From Methyloradius palustris (GTDB lineage Bacteria > Pseudomonadota > Gammaproteobacteria > Burkholderiales > Methylophilaceae): a DNA stretch of 64,000 nt. Positions 1 to 8,846 of the stretch are shown in pieces. Below the pieces are notes generated by a model. The model was not told the DNA's origin. It ran no database searches and worked only from the letters and a program-made list of their open reading frames with translations. The position numbers were made by a program, and so were the translations under genes. The first letter of the stretch is position 1, and every line of letters begins with the position of its first letter. The DNA is taken from NCBI RefSeq assembly GCF_019703875.1, contig NZ_AP024110.1, positions 248,001 through 312,000 of the forward strand, written 5' to 3'.

Positions 1-162
1 CTTTTGGGTGAGCAGTATATTGGTCTGGAGGCTGGTGGCGACCCAGATAATCTGAAAGATGGCGATAAGATTACCCATACACAAGATGCCGTAGTGTTGG
101 AAAAGATGATTAGTCAATTCCTCTACAACAAGGCATCTGATTCGAATACTGATAAAAAATAG
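1..162 (+). CDS. mlaD: MlaD, C-terminal fragment (lipid-transport substrate-binding subunit)
   Basis: Open frame from base 1 to a TAG at 160-162, 53 codons, cut by the window edge. The tail (LLGEQYIGLEAGG near the start, then a lysine-rich end) looks like the end of the MCE-domain protein MlaD, which forms a hexameric ring at the inner membrane and passes phospholipids between the membranes. Identification leans on context: mlaC begins 4 bp later and mlaB follows, the usual mlaFEDCB order. The MCE domain itself lies outside the window. Confidence 0.75.
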   Translation, partial: LLGEQYIGLEAGGDPDNLKDGDKITHTQDAVVLEKMISQFLYNKASDSNTDKK

Positions 163-166
163 GTGA

Positions 167-802
167 ATGAAAATGAAAAGTTTGATAAACGGTTTTGCAA
201 AATCGATATTGGCGCTGGGTTTTGTAGCCTTTGCTGGCGCTGCTTTTGCTGAGGTTGGCCCTGATACCCTGGTTAAAACCACCGCTGAAGATGTGTTAAC
301 CATCATCAAGAATGACAAAGATATTCAGGCGGGTAATCAGACCAAGATATTTGCTTTGGCTGAAGAAAAGATATTGCCGAATTTCAACTTTGACCGCGTT
401 AGCCGTATTGTTCTCGGTAAAAACTGGAATGGCGCAACCAAAGAGCAACAAGATGCTTTTCAAAAAGAGTTTAAAACTTTGTTGATCAGAACCTATGCTT
501 CTGCTTTGTCTAAGTACAAAAATCAGACTATTGAATACAAGCCATTGCGCGCTCAACCTACCGACACAGAAGTCAGCGTTAAGACTCAGATTAATCAGCC
601 AGGTGGTCAGCCGATTGAAGTGGATTACAGTCTTGCTAAAGAGGCTGATGGCTGGAAAGTGTTTGATATCGTGATTGAAGGCGTAAGTCTGGTGACTAAC
701 TATCGTGGTCAGTTCAATAACGAGATTCGCCAATCTGGCATGGATGGTTTGATTCAAAAGTTAGTGGAAAAGAATAAATCTAACGCTAGCAGCAAGTCAT
801 AA
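167..802 (+). CDS. mlaC: MlaC, periplasmic phospholipid shuttle
   Basis: 211 residues, normal length for the MlaC (toluene tolerance Ttg2D) family. Residues 1-28 form a signal peptide with a likely cut after AFA (residue 28), so the protein is periplasmic. The mature part has the family features GNQTKIFALAEEKILPNFNF and a later VSLVTNYRGQF. Known role: carries a phospholipid between the outer-membrane MlaA complex and the inner-membrane MlaFEDB transporter. It starts 4 bp after mlaD. An in-frame ATG at 173 is an alternative start that leaves the signal peptide intact. Confidence 0.93.
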   Translation: MKMKSLINGFAKSILALGFVAFAGAAFAEVGPDTLVKTTAEDVLTIIKNDKDIQAGNQTKIFALAEEKILPNFNFDRVSRIVLGKNWNGATKEQQDAFQKEFKTLLIRTYASALSKYKNQTIEYKPLRAQPTDTEVSVKTQINQPGGQPIEVDYSLAKEADGWKVFDIVIEGVSLVTNYRGQFNNEIRQSGMDGLIQKLVEKNKSNASSKS

Positions 803-837
803 TCAAGACACTTAAGTTAAGAGAAAGTAATTCGCTT

Positions 838-1146
838 TTGGCAAATATTACACAACAAGAGAATCGCTGGCTGATTACTGGGGCTATGACCATGCCTCAC
901 ATCTGCGCATTGCTGGATGAGAGCACGCAACTGTCGATGAATAAGTCTTTTGAGATTGATCTTGCTGAAGTCACGGACGTTGATACGGCGACCATTAGTC
1001 TATTGTTTGAGTGGTTGCGTTCAGCGCATGTGCACAAATCCAAGCTTACGTTTGCCAATTTCCCAGAGAATCTGGTGAGTCTTGCAACCCTTTATGGCGT
1101 GCTTGAGCTGCTTCCACAAGCGGCACATTCGCAAGTTACTCACTAG
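838..1146 (+). CDS. mlaB: MlaB-like STAS-domain protein
   Basis: 102 residues, all one STAS domain; the stretch EIDLAEVTDVDTATISLL is the typical strand-turn-helix around the conserved Asp and Ser/Thr positions. In the Mla system this small cytoplasmic subunit stabilises the ATPase MlaF. The start is a TTG at 838 with a modest AGAGAAAG about 10 bases upstream; the first in-frame ATG (886) would remove the first strand. It follows mlaC by 35 bp and completes the mla operon. Confidence 0.82.
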   Translation: MANITQQENRWLITGAMTMPHICALLDESTQLSMNKSFEIDLAEVTDVDTATISLLFEWLRSAHVHKSKLTFANFPENLVSLATLYGVLELLPQAAHSQVTH

Positions 1147-1179
1147 GTTTAGGCGTTCGCCTGAACCATCATTGCCGCT

Positions 1180-2088
1180 ATGACCCCCGCTATCCATATT
1201 GAATCTGTACACAAACGCTTTGGCGCATTTAATGCGCTGAACGGTATTGATCTGAGTATTGGGCAAGGTGAATTTTTTGGCTTGCTCGGCCCGAATGGCG
1301 CGGGTAAGTCTACCTTGATCAATATCATGGCTGGCTTATTAAAGCCAACCAGCGGCTCGTTGAAAGTATTGGGGTATGACGTGCATAGCCAATATCGACA
1401 AGCACGGCAGTTGCTCGGAGTAGTGCCGCAAGAGCTCGTATTCGACCCATTTTTTACCGTACGTGAAATGTTGCGTTTTCAGGCGGGCTATTTCGGCTGT
1501 GGCCCTGAAAATGATGCTTGGGTAGATGAGATTATCGAATCCCTGGGCTTGGCTGATAAAGCCAACACCAACATGCGCAAGCTGTCTGGAGGTATGAAGC
1601 GTCGCGCGCTAATTGCCCAAGCCCTAGCGCACAGGCCACCAGTAATTGTATTGGATGAACCTACAGCAGGTGTGGATGTGGAATCCCGCCAGATGATGTG
1701 GGAGTTCATCAAAAGGCTCAATCGTGATGGCCATACCATTATCCTGACTACCCATTATCTTGAAGAGGCTGAAGTCCTGTGTAATCGGGTAGCAATGATG
1801 AAGCAAGGCAAGGTGGTCGCGCTGGATAGCACCGCCAATCTGTTGAATAGCTTGCCTGGTAAAAACCTGCGCTTGAAACTATCGAGTGAGGCTATGCCAG
1901 CAGTATTGCAAGCACTACTCAAAAGCCAAGATCAAAATAGCTTTACCTTTGCTCTCACCGAAGTGAGCCAGATTGAGTATGTGTTAAGCGAGTTGAAGAA
2001 AGCCAATATCATCGTTGAAGACTTTCAGTTGTTAGAAGCTGACCTCGAAGATGTATTTATCGATTTGGTAGGGCGCGACCATGCTTGA
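1180..2088 (+). CDS. ABC-2 type exporter, ATP-binding protein (YadG-like)
   Basis: 302-residue ATPase. Walker A GPNGAGKST lies at 37-45, the ABC signature LSGG at 135-138 and Walker B VLDEP at about 157-161, followed by the switch His in TTHYLEEAE. The C-terminal 80 residues form the extension typical of YadG/NodI/CcmA-type exporters. It overlaps the permease gene by 8 bp, so the two are translationally coupled. The substrate is not identifiable from sequence. Position between mla and murA suggests envelope export, but that is inference. Confidence 0.9.
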   Translation: MTPAIHIESVHKRFGAFNALNGIDLSIGQGEFFGLLGPNGAGKSTLINIMAGLLKPTSGSLKVLGYDVHSQYRQARQLLGVVPQELVFDPFFTVREMLRFQAGYFGCGPENDAWVDEIIESLGLADKANTNMRKLSGGMKRRALIAQALAHRPPVIVLDEPTAGVDVESRQMMWEFIKRLNRDGHTIILTTHYLEEAEVLCNRVAMMKQGKVVALDSTANLLNSLPGKNLRLKLSSEAMPAVLQALLKSQDQNSFTFALTEVSQIEYVLSELKKANIIVEDFQLLEADLEDVFIDLVGRDHA

Positions 2089-2875
2089 TCACGACATCAA
2101 TCTAAAACGCGGTACAAACCTGCGCGGTCCTTGGACGCTATTCAAAAAAGAGTCGCTACGTTTCTGGCGCGTGGGCATGCAAACCGTAGCTGCGCCTGTG
2201 ATGACGGCATTGCTTTATTTGCTCGTGTTTTCGCATGTGCTGAGCTCAAGTGTAGAGGTTTATCCTGGTGTGACTTACACGGCGTTTTTGATTCCTGGCT
2301 TGATCATGATGTCTGTATTGCAGAATGCATTCGCCAATAGTTCATCCAGCCTGGTGCAGGCAAAAGTGATGGGTAATATCATCTTTATTCTGCTCACGCC
2401 ATTGTCATATCTAGAAGTGTTTTTATCCCTGTTAGCTGCCTGTATCATTCGCGGCGTGGTGGTTGGCGTATGTATTTACTTGGTTGCGATTATTTTTATA
2501 GATTTGCCTCTGATGCACCCATGGATCATTTTACTATTCGCGGTACTGGGTAGCGCACTCATGGGTACGTTCGGCATTATCGCTGGCATATGGGCTGAGA
2601 AATTTGACCAGATGGCGTCGTTCCAGAATTTCATCATCATGCCGCTATCGTTTTTATCGGGTGTATTTTATTCGATTCATTCACTGCCACCTTTCTGGCA
2701 AAAGGTGTCGCATCTGAATCCATTTTTTTACATGATTGATGGCTTCCGATATGGATTTTTTGGCGCAGGCGATATCTCAACTGTAGTCAGCTTTAGCGTA
2801 GTGAGTGTTAGCGTGTTGTTACTTTCATGGCTGACTTTGGTGATGTTAAAGTCGGGTTATAAGTTACGCGGTTAA
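2081..2875 (+). CDS. ABC-2 type exporter, permease (YadH-like)
   Basis: 264 residues with about six hydrophobic segments and the ABC-2 family layout: an amphipathic N-terminal coupling region (FKKESLRFWRVG), then membrane helices, then the loop LSGVFYSIHSLPPFWQ and LNPFFYMIDGFRYGFFG, which are characteristic of YadH/NodJ permeases. It pairs with the ATPase encoded immediately upstream (8 bp overlap) to form a half-size exporter dimer. Substrate unknown. Confidence 0.9.
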   Translation: MLDHDINLKRGTNLRGPWTLFKKESLRFWRVGMQTVAAPVMTALLYLLVFSHVLSSSVEVYPGVTYTAFLIPGLIMMSVLQNAFANSSSSLVQAKVMGNIIFILLTPLSYLEVFLSLLAACIIRGVVVGVCIYLVAIIFIDLPLMHPWIILLFAVLGSALMGTFGIIAGIWAEKFDQMASFQNFIIMPLSFLSGVFYSIHSLPPFWQKVSHLNPFFYMIDGFRYGFFGAGDISTVVSFSVVSVSVLLLSWLTLVMLKSGYKLRG

Positions 2876-2893
2876 TGGGGTAAGGGGAAAGCA

Positions 2894-3142
2894 TTGGTAA
2901 GCGCAGAAGACGTTAAAGGTTATATAGAGCAAGGCTTGGCCTGCCAGCATGTGCAAGTGTTAGGTGATGATGGCCAGCATTTTGAAGCTATTATTGTCAG
3001 CAACCTGTTTGCTGGAAAGAACATGGTGCAACAGCATCAGATGGTTTATCAAGCGCTGGGTGATCGTATGCGTCAGGAGATTCATGCATTATCCATGCGT
3101 ACATTTACACCAGAAGCGTGGGCGCAATTTAGCGTTCGCTAG
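2894..3142 (+). CDS. ibaG: BolA/IbaG-family protein
   Basis: 82 residues covering a complete BolA fold. Motifs VLGDDGQHFEAIIVSNLF and IHALSMRTFTPEAW resemble IbaG (YrbA), the acid-responsive BolA paralogue that lies beside mla and murA in many proteobacteria. BolA proteins bind [2Fe-2S] clusters together with monothiol CGFS glutaredoxins, and such a glutaredoxin gene lies directly downstream. The start is a TTG at 2894 with GGGG at 2883-2886; no in-frame ATG could serve as the start without removing much of the fold. Confidence 0.85.
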   Translation: MVSAEDVKGYIEQGLACQHVQVLGDDGQHFEAIIVSNLFAGKNMVQQHQMVYQALGDRMRQEIHALSMRTFTPEAWAQFSVR

Positions 3143-3194
3143 GTGATTAAGAGCTGGTTAATTTAGCTTTAAGCATTTAAAGAGTATTTAATTT

Positions 3195-3207
3195 CGCAAA
3201 ATTTGCG
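3195..3207. repeat. Small perfect palindrome upstream of grxD
   Basis: CGCAAA-A-TTTGCG is a perfect 13-bp palindrome 21 bases before the grxD ATG. It could be an operator or a small RNA hairpin near the ribosome-binding site (GGAG at 3217-3220). No known operator consensus is recognised. Confidence 0.4.
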
Positions 3208-3227
3208 TTATTTATTGGAGAATCAAT

Positions 3228-3545
3228 ATGGACACACAAGAGATCATTCGTAATCAAGTTACAGCCAACCCTGTAGTGCTTTACATGAAAGGCAGCCCAA
3301 AATTCCCGCAATGTGGTTTTTCTGGTTTGGCTATTCAAATTCTGCAAGCGTGCGGAGTTAAAAATCTGGTGACGGTTGATGTGCTGGCAGACCCAGCGAT
3401 TCGCGAAGGTATTAAGGTATTTTCAAATTGGCCTACCGTTCCACAGTTGTATATCAATGGTGAATTCATCGGTGGTTCTGACATCATGCGTGATCTTTAT
3501 AGCCAAGGTGAGTTGCAATCATTGCTAGAAAAGGCAACTGCGTAA
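3228..3545 (+). CDS. grxD: Monothiol glutaredoxin (Grx4/GrxD)
   Basis: 105 residues with the hallmark monothiol active site CGFS at 29-32 inside KFPQCGFSG, and the glutathione-binding WPTVPQLYINGEFIGGSDI. Family role: carries and delivers [2Fe-2S] clusters, often as a heterodimer with BolA proteins, which agrees with the upstream ibaG gene. Start ATG at 3228 with a GGAG ribosome-binding site at 3217. It abuts murA with no intergenic base. Confidence 0.95.
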   Translation: MDTQEIIRNQVTANPVVLYMKGSPKFPQCGFSGLAIQILQACGVKNLVTVDVLADPAIREGIKVFSNWPTVPQLYINGEFIGGSDIMRDLYSQGELQSLLEKATA

Positions 3546-4811
3546 TTGGAAAAACTGGTGATTGAGGGTGGTTTTCCACTCAATGGCGAGATTAATATCT
3601 CAGGCGCCAAAAATGCCGCTCTACCGATTTTATGTGCAGCACTGTTGGCAGAAACGCCACTCAAGCTTTGCCGTGTGCCCGTATTGCGTGATGTAGGCAC
3701 AACCCAGCAATTGCTGGCGCACATGGGCGTTGTAGTCACTGACCATGGTGACAATTGCGTCACGCTGGATGCTAGCAATATTACTTCGCATGAGGCGCCT
3801 TACGAGATGGTGAAAACCATGCGTGCTTCTATCCTTGTGCTGGGTCCATTACTGGCGCGTTTCGGCCATGCCCGTGTTTCCTTGCCTGGCGGTTGTGCGA
3901 TTGGTTCTCGCCCTGTGGATTTACATATCAAGGGTTTGCAGGCCATGGGCGCCGAAATCCATATCGAGCACGGCTACATCGAAGCGACTACCGCGCATTT
4001 GCCGAATAAACGTCTTCAGGGGGCGCGTATCTTTATGGATATCGTCACCGTCACAGGCACTGAAAACTTGATGATGGCTGCTGCCTTAGCTGATGGCACG
4101 ACTTATCTGGAAAATGCGGCGCGCGAGCCTGAAGTGATTGATCTGGCAGAGTGCCTGATTAAAATGGGCGCAAAAATTGAAGGCGCTGGCACTGATGTGA
4201 TTACCGTGCATGGTGTAGAACGCTTGCAAGGCACACAACATGATATCGTTTGCGACCGCATTGAAGCTGGCACTTATCTAGTGGCGGCAGCTATGGCTGG
4301 AGGCAGCATTACATTGAATAATGCGCGTGCAGACTTGCTTGATGCAGTAATTGAAAAGCTGCGCGAAGCAGGCGCTAAGATCGAACACACTGACAACACC
4401 ATCAGCATTCAAAGTGATGGCAAGTTGAAATCTGTGAGTGTGCGTACAGCCCCACATCCAGCATTTCCCACTGATATGCAAGCTCAGTTCATGGCTTTGA
4501 ATACAATAGCCACAGGTGCAGCAACCGTTATTGAAACGATTTTTGAAAACCGGTTTATGCATGTGCAGGAAATGCAGCGCCTAGGGGCAGAGATCGAAGT
4601 GGAAGGTAATACCGCGATAGTGCGTGGCGTTGAGTATCTTGATGGAGCAACTGTCATGGCAACTGACTTGCGAGCATCTGCCAGCCTTGTATTGGCAGGT
4701 CTGGTGGCTCGTGGCGAAACCACTATTGAACGCATTTACCATATAGACCGTGGCTATGAGCGCATTGAAGAAAAGCTTACTAAGCTCGGCGCACGTATAA
4801 AACGTATTTAA
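3546..4811 (+). CDS. murA: UDP-N-acetylglucosamine 1-carboxyvinyltransferase MurA
   Basis: 421 residues, full length. MurA transfers enolpyruvate from PEP to UDP-GlcNAc, the first committed step of peptidoglycan synthesis, in the cytoplasm. The catalytic cysteine, which fosfomycin alkylates, is C117 within LPGGCAIGSRP; the conserved N-terminal ISGAKNAALPIL is at 18-29. The start is TTG at 3546, immediately after the grxD stop codon, so translation probably depends on re-initiation by ribosomes finishing grxD. Confidence 0.97.
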   Translation: MEKLVIEGGFPLNGEINISGAKNAALPILCAALLAETPLKLCRVPVLRDVGTTQQLLAHMGVVVTDHGDNCVTLDASNITSHEAPYEMVKTMRASILVLGPLLARFGHARVSLPGGCAIGSRPVDLHIKGLQAMGAEIHIEHGYIEATTAHLPNKRLQGARIFMDIVTVTGTENLMMAAALADGTTYLENAAREPEVIDLAECLIKMGAKIEGAGTDVITVHGVERLQGTQHDIVCDRIEAGTYLVAAAMAGGSITLNNARADLLDAVIEKLREAGAKIEHTDNTISIQSDGKLKSVSVRTAPHPAFPTDMQAQFMALNTIATGAATVIETIFENRFMHVQEMQRLGAEIEVEGNTAIVRGVEYLDGATVMATDLRASASLVLAGLVARGETTIERIYHIDRGYERIEEKLTKLGARIKRI

Positions 4812-4890
4812 GCAGTTTCCTCTAAATAGTTTAAAATCTCGTTTTTGAAGCAGGCCAGCGAATGGTCTGCAGTCCAATACTGGAATTAAG

Positions 4891-5547
4891 ATGATTACCA
4901 TTGCCTTGTCCAAAGGCCGTATTTTTGATGAAACGGTCCCGCTTCTAGCGGCTGCTGGCATTACTCCGCTTGAAGACCCTGAATCCTCACGTAAACTCAT
5001 CCTCGGCACCAACCGTGATGATGTGCGCCTGATTATCGTCCGTGCGACCGATGTGCCTACTTATGTGCAATATGGTGCTGCTGACTTGGGTATCGCGGGC
5101 AAGGATGTGTTGAATGAGCACGGTGGCGATGGTCTTTACCAGCCGCTCGATTTAAAAATTGCACGCTGCAAAATGATGGTAGCTGTACGTGAAGACTTTG
5201 ATTACTTTGGCTCAATTCGGCGTGGTGCGCGGTTAAAAGTGGTCACTAAATATGTGAAAACAGCACGTGAACACTTTGCCGATAAAGGTATGCATGTTGA
5301 TTTGATCAAGCTTTATGGATCAATGGAGCTAGGTCCATTAGTTGGTTTGGCTGATGCGATTGTCGATCTGGTCAGTACGGGCGGTACCTTGCGCGCTAAC
5401 AATCTTAAAGCGGTTGAAGAGATTACTGACATCAGCTCACGATTGGTCGTCAATCAGGCATCACTCAAACTCAAGCGCGAATTGTTGCAACCAATCATGG
5501 ATAGCTTTGCCCAAGCAGTTGCACAAAACGAAACGAATTTAGGTTAG
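4891..5547 (+). CDS. hisG: ATP phosphoribosyltransferase, short form
   Basis: 218 residues, the short form of HisG that lacks the C-terminal regulatory domain of the roughly 300-residue enterobacterial enzyme. It catalyses the first step of histidine biosynthesis (ATP + PRPP). The PRPP-binding loop DLVSTGGTLRANNL is clear. Short HisG needs the HisRS-like partner HisZ for activity and feedback by histidine; no hisZ is present in this window. First gene of the his cluster, 79 bp after murA and 3 bp before hisD. Confidence 0.97.
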   Translation: MITIALSKGRIFDETVPLLAAAGITPLEDPESSRKLILGTNRDDVRLIIVRATDVPTYVQYGAADLGIAGKDVLNEHGGDGLYQPLDLKIARCKMMVAVREDFDYFGSIRRGARLKVVTKYVKTAREHFADKGMHVDLIKLYGSMELGPLVGLADAIVDLVSTGGTLRANNLKAVEEITDISSRLVVNQASLKLKRELLQPIMDSFAQAVAQNETNLG

Positions 5548-5550
5548 AAA

Positions 5551-6849
5551 ATGAACATCAAGCGATTATCAACAGCAGATGCTGGTTTTGATCAACAACT
5601 CAAAGATTTGCTGGCGTTTGAAACAGCGCAAGACGATCAGATAGATCTGGTCGTTGCGAATATCCTGCGCGACGTTAAAAATCGTGGCGATGTGGCTGTA
5701 CTTGAATATACCAAGAAATTTGATCATCTCGATGTATCAGGCTTGAGCCAGCTTGAAATCCCAAAACCCGAATTACAGGCTGCGCTAGATAATCTGCCAC
5801 CAGCCCAGCGTGATGCCCTCAAGCAAGCCGCTGAGCGTGTGCGCGTGTATCACGAAAAGCAATTGATGTCGTCATGGAGTTATACCGAAAATGACGGTAC
5901 TTTGCTGGGGCAGCAAGTGACATCGCTGGATCGCGTTGGCCTCTATGTGCCAGGCGGTAAGGCTGCATATCCATCTTCAGTATTGATGAATGCTATTCCA
6001 GCGAAAGTGGCTGGCGTACAAGAGCTCATCATGGTGGTACCTACGCCAAATGGAGAAAAAAATCAGTTGGTCATGGCCGCTGCTGCCGTTTGTGGTGTTG
6101 ATCGTGTGTTCTGTATTGGTGGTGCGCAGGCCGTGGCTGCCTTAGCTTATGGCACAGAGACCGTTCCTCAGGTTGATAAAATCGTTGGCCCAGGTAACGC
6201 CTATGTAGCGGCAGCCAAGCGTCGCGTATTCGGCGTAGTGGGCATCGACATGGTCGCTGGCCCATCCGAGATACTGGTGATTTGTGATGGCAAAACCAAC
6301 CCTGACTGGATTGCCATGGATTTATTCTCTCAAGCCGAACACGATGAACTGGCGCAGGCGATTCTACTTTCACCAGATGCTGATTTTCTCGACAAAGTGG
6401 CTGCTAGTGCTAATCGACTGGTAGAAGAAATGCCGCGCAAGGAGATTATCCGCACATCGCTAGAAAGCCGTGGCGCCCTGATCAAGGTAAAAGACCTTGA
6501 AGAAGCTGCCCGTATCGCCAACTACATTGCGCCTGAGCATTTGGAGCTTTCAATTGACGATCCGCTGGCGTTCAGTAAAAAAATCAAGCACGCTGGTGCT
6601 ATTTTCATGGGGCGAGATACCTGTGAGGCGTTAGGCGATTATTGCGCTGGCCCCAACCATGTATTGCCAACTTCACGCACTGCAAGATTCTCATCGCCAC
6701 TTGGTGTATATGACTTCCAGAAGCGCTCTAGCCTGATTATGGTCTCGCCAGAAGGTGCGCAGACATTGGGTAAAGTGGCTGCAACGCTTGCTTATGGTGA
6801 GGGTTTGCAGGCGCACGCCCATTCAGCCGAATATCGATTGAAGCCATAA
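5551..6849 (+). CDS. hisD: Histidinol dehydrogenase
   Basis: 432 residues, normal length. HisD performs the last two steps, oxidising L-histidinol to L-histidine with two NAD+. The zinc-ligand segment SQAEHDELAQ puts Q261 and H264 at the expected positions, and YVPGGKAAYPSSVLMNAIPA is the family's N-terminal signature. Its stop overlaps the hisC start (TAATG), indicating coupled translation. Confidence 0.97.
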   Translation: MNIKRLSTADAGFDQQLKDLLAFETAQDDQIDLVVANILRDVKNRGDVAVLEYTKKFDHLDVSGLSQLEIPKPELQAALDNLPPAQRDALKQAAERVRVYHEKQLMSSWSYTENDGTLLGQQVTSLDRVGLYVPGGKAAYPSSVLMNAIPAKVAGVQELIMVVPTPNGEKNQLVMAAAAVCGVDRVFCIGGAQAVAALAYGTETVPQVDKIVGPGNAYVAAAKRRVFGVVGIDMVAGPSEILVICDGKTNPDWIAMDLFSQAEHDELAQAILLSPDADFLDKVAASANRLVEEMPRKEIIRTSLESRGALIKVKDLEEAARIANYIAPEHLELSIDDPLAFSKKIKHAGAIFMGRDTCEALGDYCAGPNHVLPTSRTARFSSPLGVYDFQKRSSLIMVSPEGAQTLGKVAATLAYGEGLQAHAHSAEYRLKP

Positions 6850-7913
6850 TGAGCAAGTTCTGGAGCAAGATTGTCCATGAGCTCACGCCTTATACGCCAG
6901 GCGAGCAGCCCAAGCTCAATAATTTAATCAAGCTCAACACCAATGAAAATCCTTATGGCCCTAGTCCTAAGGTGATTGAGGCTTTGCAGGCTGAGGCGGC
7001 AGATAGCTTGCGCTTGTACCCAGACCCGAACTCAGATCGCTTAAAAGAAGCGGTTGCCAATTTTTACGGTATTAAGCCTACGCAAGTATTTGCAGGTAAT
7101 GGCTCAGATGAAATTCTGGCGCACGTTTTTCAGGCATTGCTCAAGCATGATCAGCCGCTGCTTTTCCCCGATATTAGCTATAGCTTTTATCCAGTGTATT
7201 GCGGTCTGTACCAGATTCAATATAAAACCGTAGCGTTGACCGACACCTTTGAGATTGATGTGAATGATTACATGCAGCCAAACGGCGGCATTATTTTTCC
7301 GAATCCAAATGCGCCTACGGGCCGACTGTTGAGCTTGCAAGAAATAGAGCGTTTGCTCATAGCGAATAAAGAATCCGTTGTCGTGATTGATGAGGCGTAC
7401 GTGGATTTTGGTGGTCAATCGGCAATTGGCCTGATGGATCGTTATCCCCAATTGCTTGTGACGCAAACCTTATCCAAAGCCCGTTCACTGGCTGGGTTAC
7501 GCGCAGGTTTTGCAGTAGGCCACCCCGATTTGATTGATGCCTTACACCGTATCAAAGATAGTTTTAACTCTTACCCACTAGACCGCTTTGCGATTGCTGG
7601 CGCAGTAGCCGCGATGAATGATCGCGAATACTTTGAAATGACACGCCAGAAAGTGATTGCAAGTCGTGAGCGCTTGGTGGAAAAGCTGAATGCGCTTGAT
7701 TTTGAGGTATTGCCATCAGGCGCGAATTTTATTTTTGCCAAACATGCAACCCACGATGGCGCTGAGCTCACCGCAAAATTGCGGGAGCGCAGCATTATTG
7801 TGCGGCATTTTAAAAATCCAGCCCGTATATCACCTTTTTTGCGCATTACCATCGGCACAGATCAAGAATGCGAGCTATTAGTCAGTGCGCTGATTGAAAT
7901 ACTAAAAGCGTGA
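6849..7913 (+). CDS. hisC: Histidinol-phosphate aminotransferase
   Basis: 354-residue fold-type I PLP aminotransferase. The Schiff-base lysine is K210 in TLSKARSLAGLRAG; LNTNENPYGPSP near residue 30 and PNPNAPTGRL are classic HisC motifs. It converts imidazole-acetol phosphate to histidinol phosphate. The his cluster is interrupted after this gene by hps, which has its own promoter and terminator, before continuing with hisB. Confidence 0.96.
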   Translation: MSKFWSKIVHELTPYTPGEQPKLNNLIKLNTNENPYGPSPKVIEALQAEAADSLRLYPDPNSDRLKEAVANFYGIKPTQVFAGNGSDEILAHVFQALLKHDQPLLFPDISYSFYPVYCGLYQIQYKTVALTDTFEIDVNDYMQPNGGIIFPNPNAPTGRLLSLQEIERLLIANKESVVVIDEAYVDFGGQSAIGLMDRYPQLLVTQTLSKARSLAGLRAGFAVGHPDLIDALHRIKDSFNSYPLDRFAIAGAVAAMNDREYFEMTRQKVIASRERLVEKLNALDFEVLPSGANFIFAKHATHDGAELTAKLRERSIIVRHFKNPARISPFLRITIGTDQECELLVSALIEILKA

Positions 7914-7988
7914 ACACAGAAACTAGACGAAATAACACTTCTGCTTATTCTTTAAAGTAAGACTAATGAATTGAATTAAAAAACTAAC

Positions 7989-8018
7989 TTCACATAAAAT
8001 ACAGAAAAAATGTATTAT
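7989..8018 (+). promoter_or_regulatory. Predicted sigma-70-type promoter of hps
   Basis: TTCACA (7989-7994) and TATTAT (8013-8018) are each one mismatch from consensus, with an 18-base spacer. It lies in the 192-bp AT-rich gap between hisC and hps and would give a 5' leader of roughly 80 bases. Predicted by eye only. Confidence 0.55.
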
Positions 8019-8105
8019 ATGGCGCTTAGGTCGGTTAATTTTTACTATCTTACGTGTACGGTGTGGTGATTAACTATCGTTTAATTAATAAGTGGAGGAA
8101 GTATC

Positions 8106-8795
8106 GTGGCAAAACCATTAGTTCAAATGGCACTAGATTCATTAGATTTTGATGCAACCGTAGCGCTGGCTACAAAAGTTGCTCCACATGTAGACATTCT
8201 TGAAATCGGTACCCCATGCATCAAGCATAACGGTATTGAATTGCTTAAAGTATTGCGTGCAAAATTCCCAAACAACAAGATCCTGGTTGACTTGAAGACA
8301 GCTGATGCTGGCTACTACGAAGCTGAGCCTTTCTTCAAGGCTGGTGCTGACATTGTTACCGTTCTTGGTATTTCAGACATTGGCACCATTAAAGGTGTAG
8401 TGGATGTTGCCAACAAATACGGTAAAGAAGCGCAAGTTGACTTAATCAGCGTTCCTAACAAGGCTGAAGTTGTTAAAGCTGTTGCTGCTGTTGGCGCACA
8501 CATCATTGGTGTTCATACTGGTTTGGATCAACAAGCTGCTGGTCAAACCCCATTTAGCGATTTGGCTTTGGTTGCTGGTTTAAATACTGGCCTGAAGATC
8601 TCTGTTGCTGGTGGCGTTAAAGCTGCAACTGTTAAACAAGTAGTTGACGCTGGTGCAACTATCGTTGTTGCTGGTGCTGCTATCTACGGTGCTGCTGATC
8701 CTGCTGCTGCTGCTGCTGAAATTACAGCATTAGCACGCGGCGAGTCTGCTTCTAGCGGTGGTCTGTTTGGCTGGTTGAAAGGCCTGTTTAGCTAA
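8106..8795 (+). CDS. hxlA: 3-hexulose-6-phosphate synthase
   Basis: 229-residue member of the OMP-decarboxylase-like (beta/alpha)8 family. The hallmark DxKxxD motif is D62-K64-D67 in VDLKTADAG; later GVHTGLDQQ and KISVAGGV are HPS-specific. The enzyme condenses formaldehyde with ribulose 5-phosphate, the entry step of the ribulose monophosphate cycle. The GTG start at 8106 is set by a strong GGAGGA at 8094-8099. Codons are strikingly uniform (GCT, GGT, GTT), suggesting high expression. About 15 extra C-terminal residues (GGLFGWLKGLFS) exceed the usual family length. The isomerase gene hpi is not adjacent. It sits inside the his operon but is transcriptionally set apart by its own promoter and terminator. 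Often named hps. Confidence 0.95.
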   Translation: MAKPLVQMALDSLDFDATVALATKVAPHVDILEIGTPCIKHNGIELLKVLRAKFPNNKILVDLKTADAGYYEAEPFFKAGADIVTVLGISDIGTIKGVVDVANKYGKEAQVDLISVPNKAEVVKAVAAVGAHIIGVHTGLDQQAAGQTPFSDLALVAGLNTGLKISVAGGVKAATVKQVVDAGATIVVAGAAIYGAADPAAAAAEITALARGESASSGGLFGWLKGLFS

Positions 8796-8846
8796 TTGTT
8801 AGCATTAAATCGTTAAGATTTAATCAGGCATTAAGCGACAAAAAAG

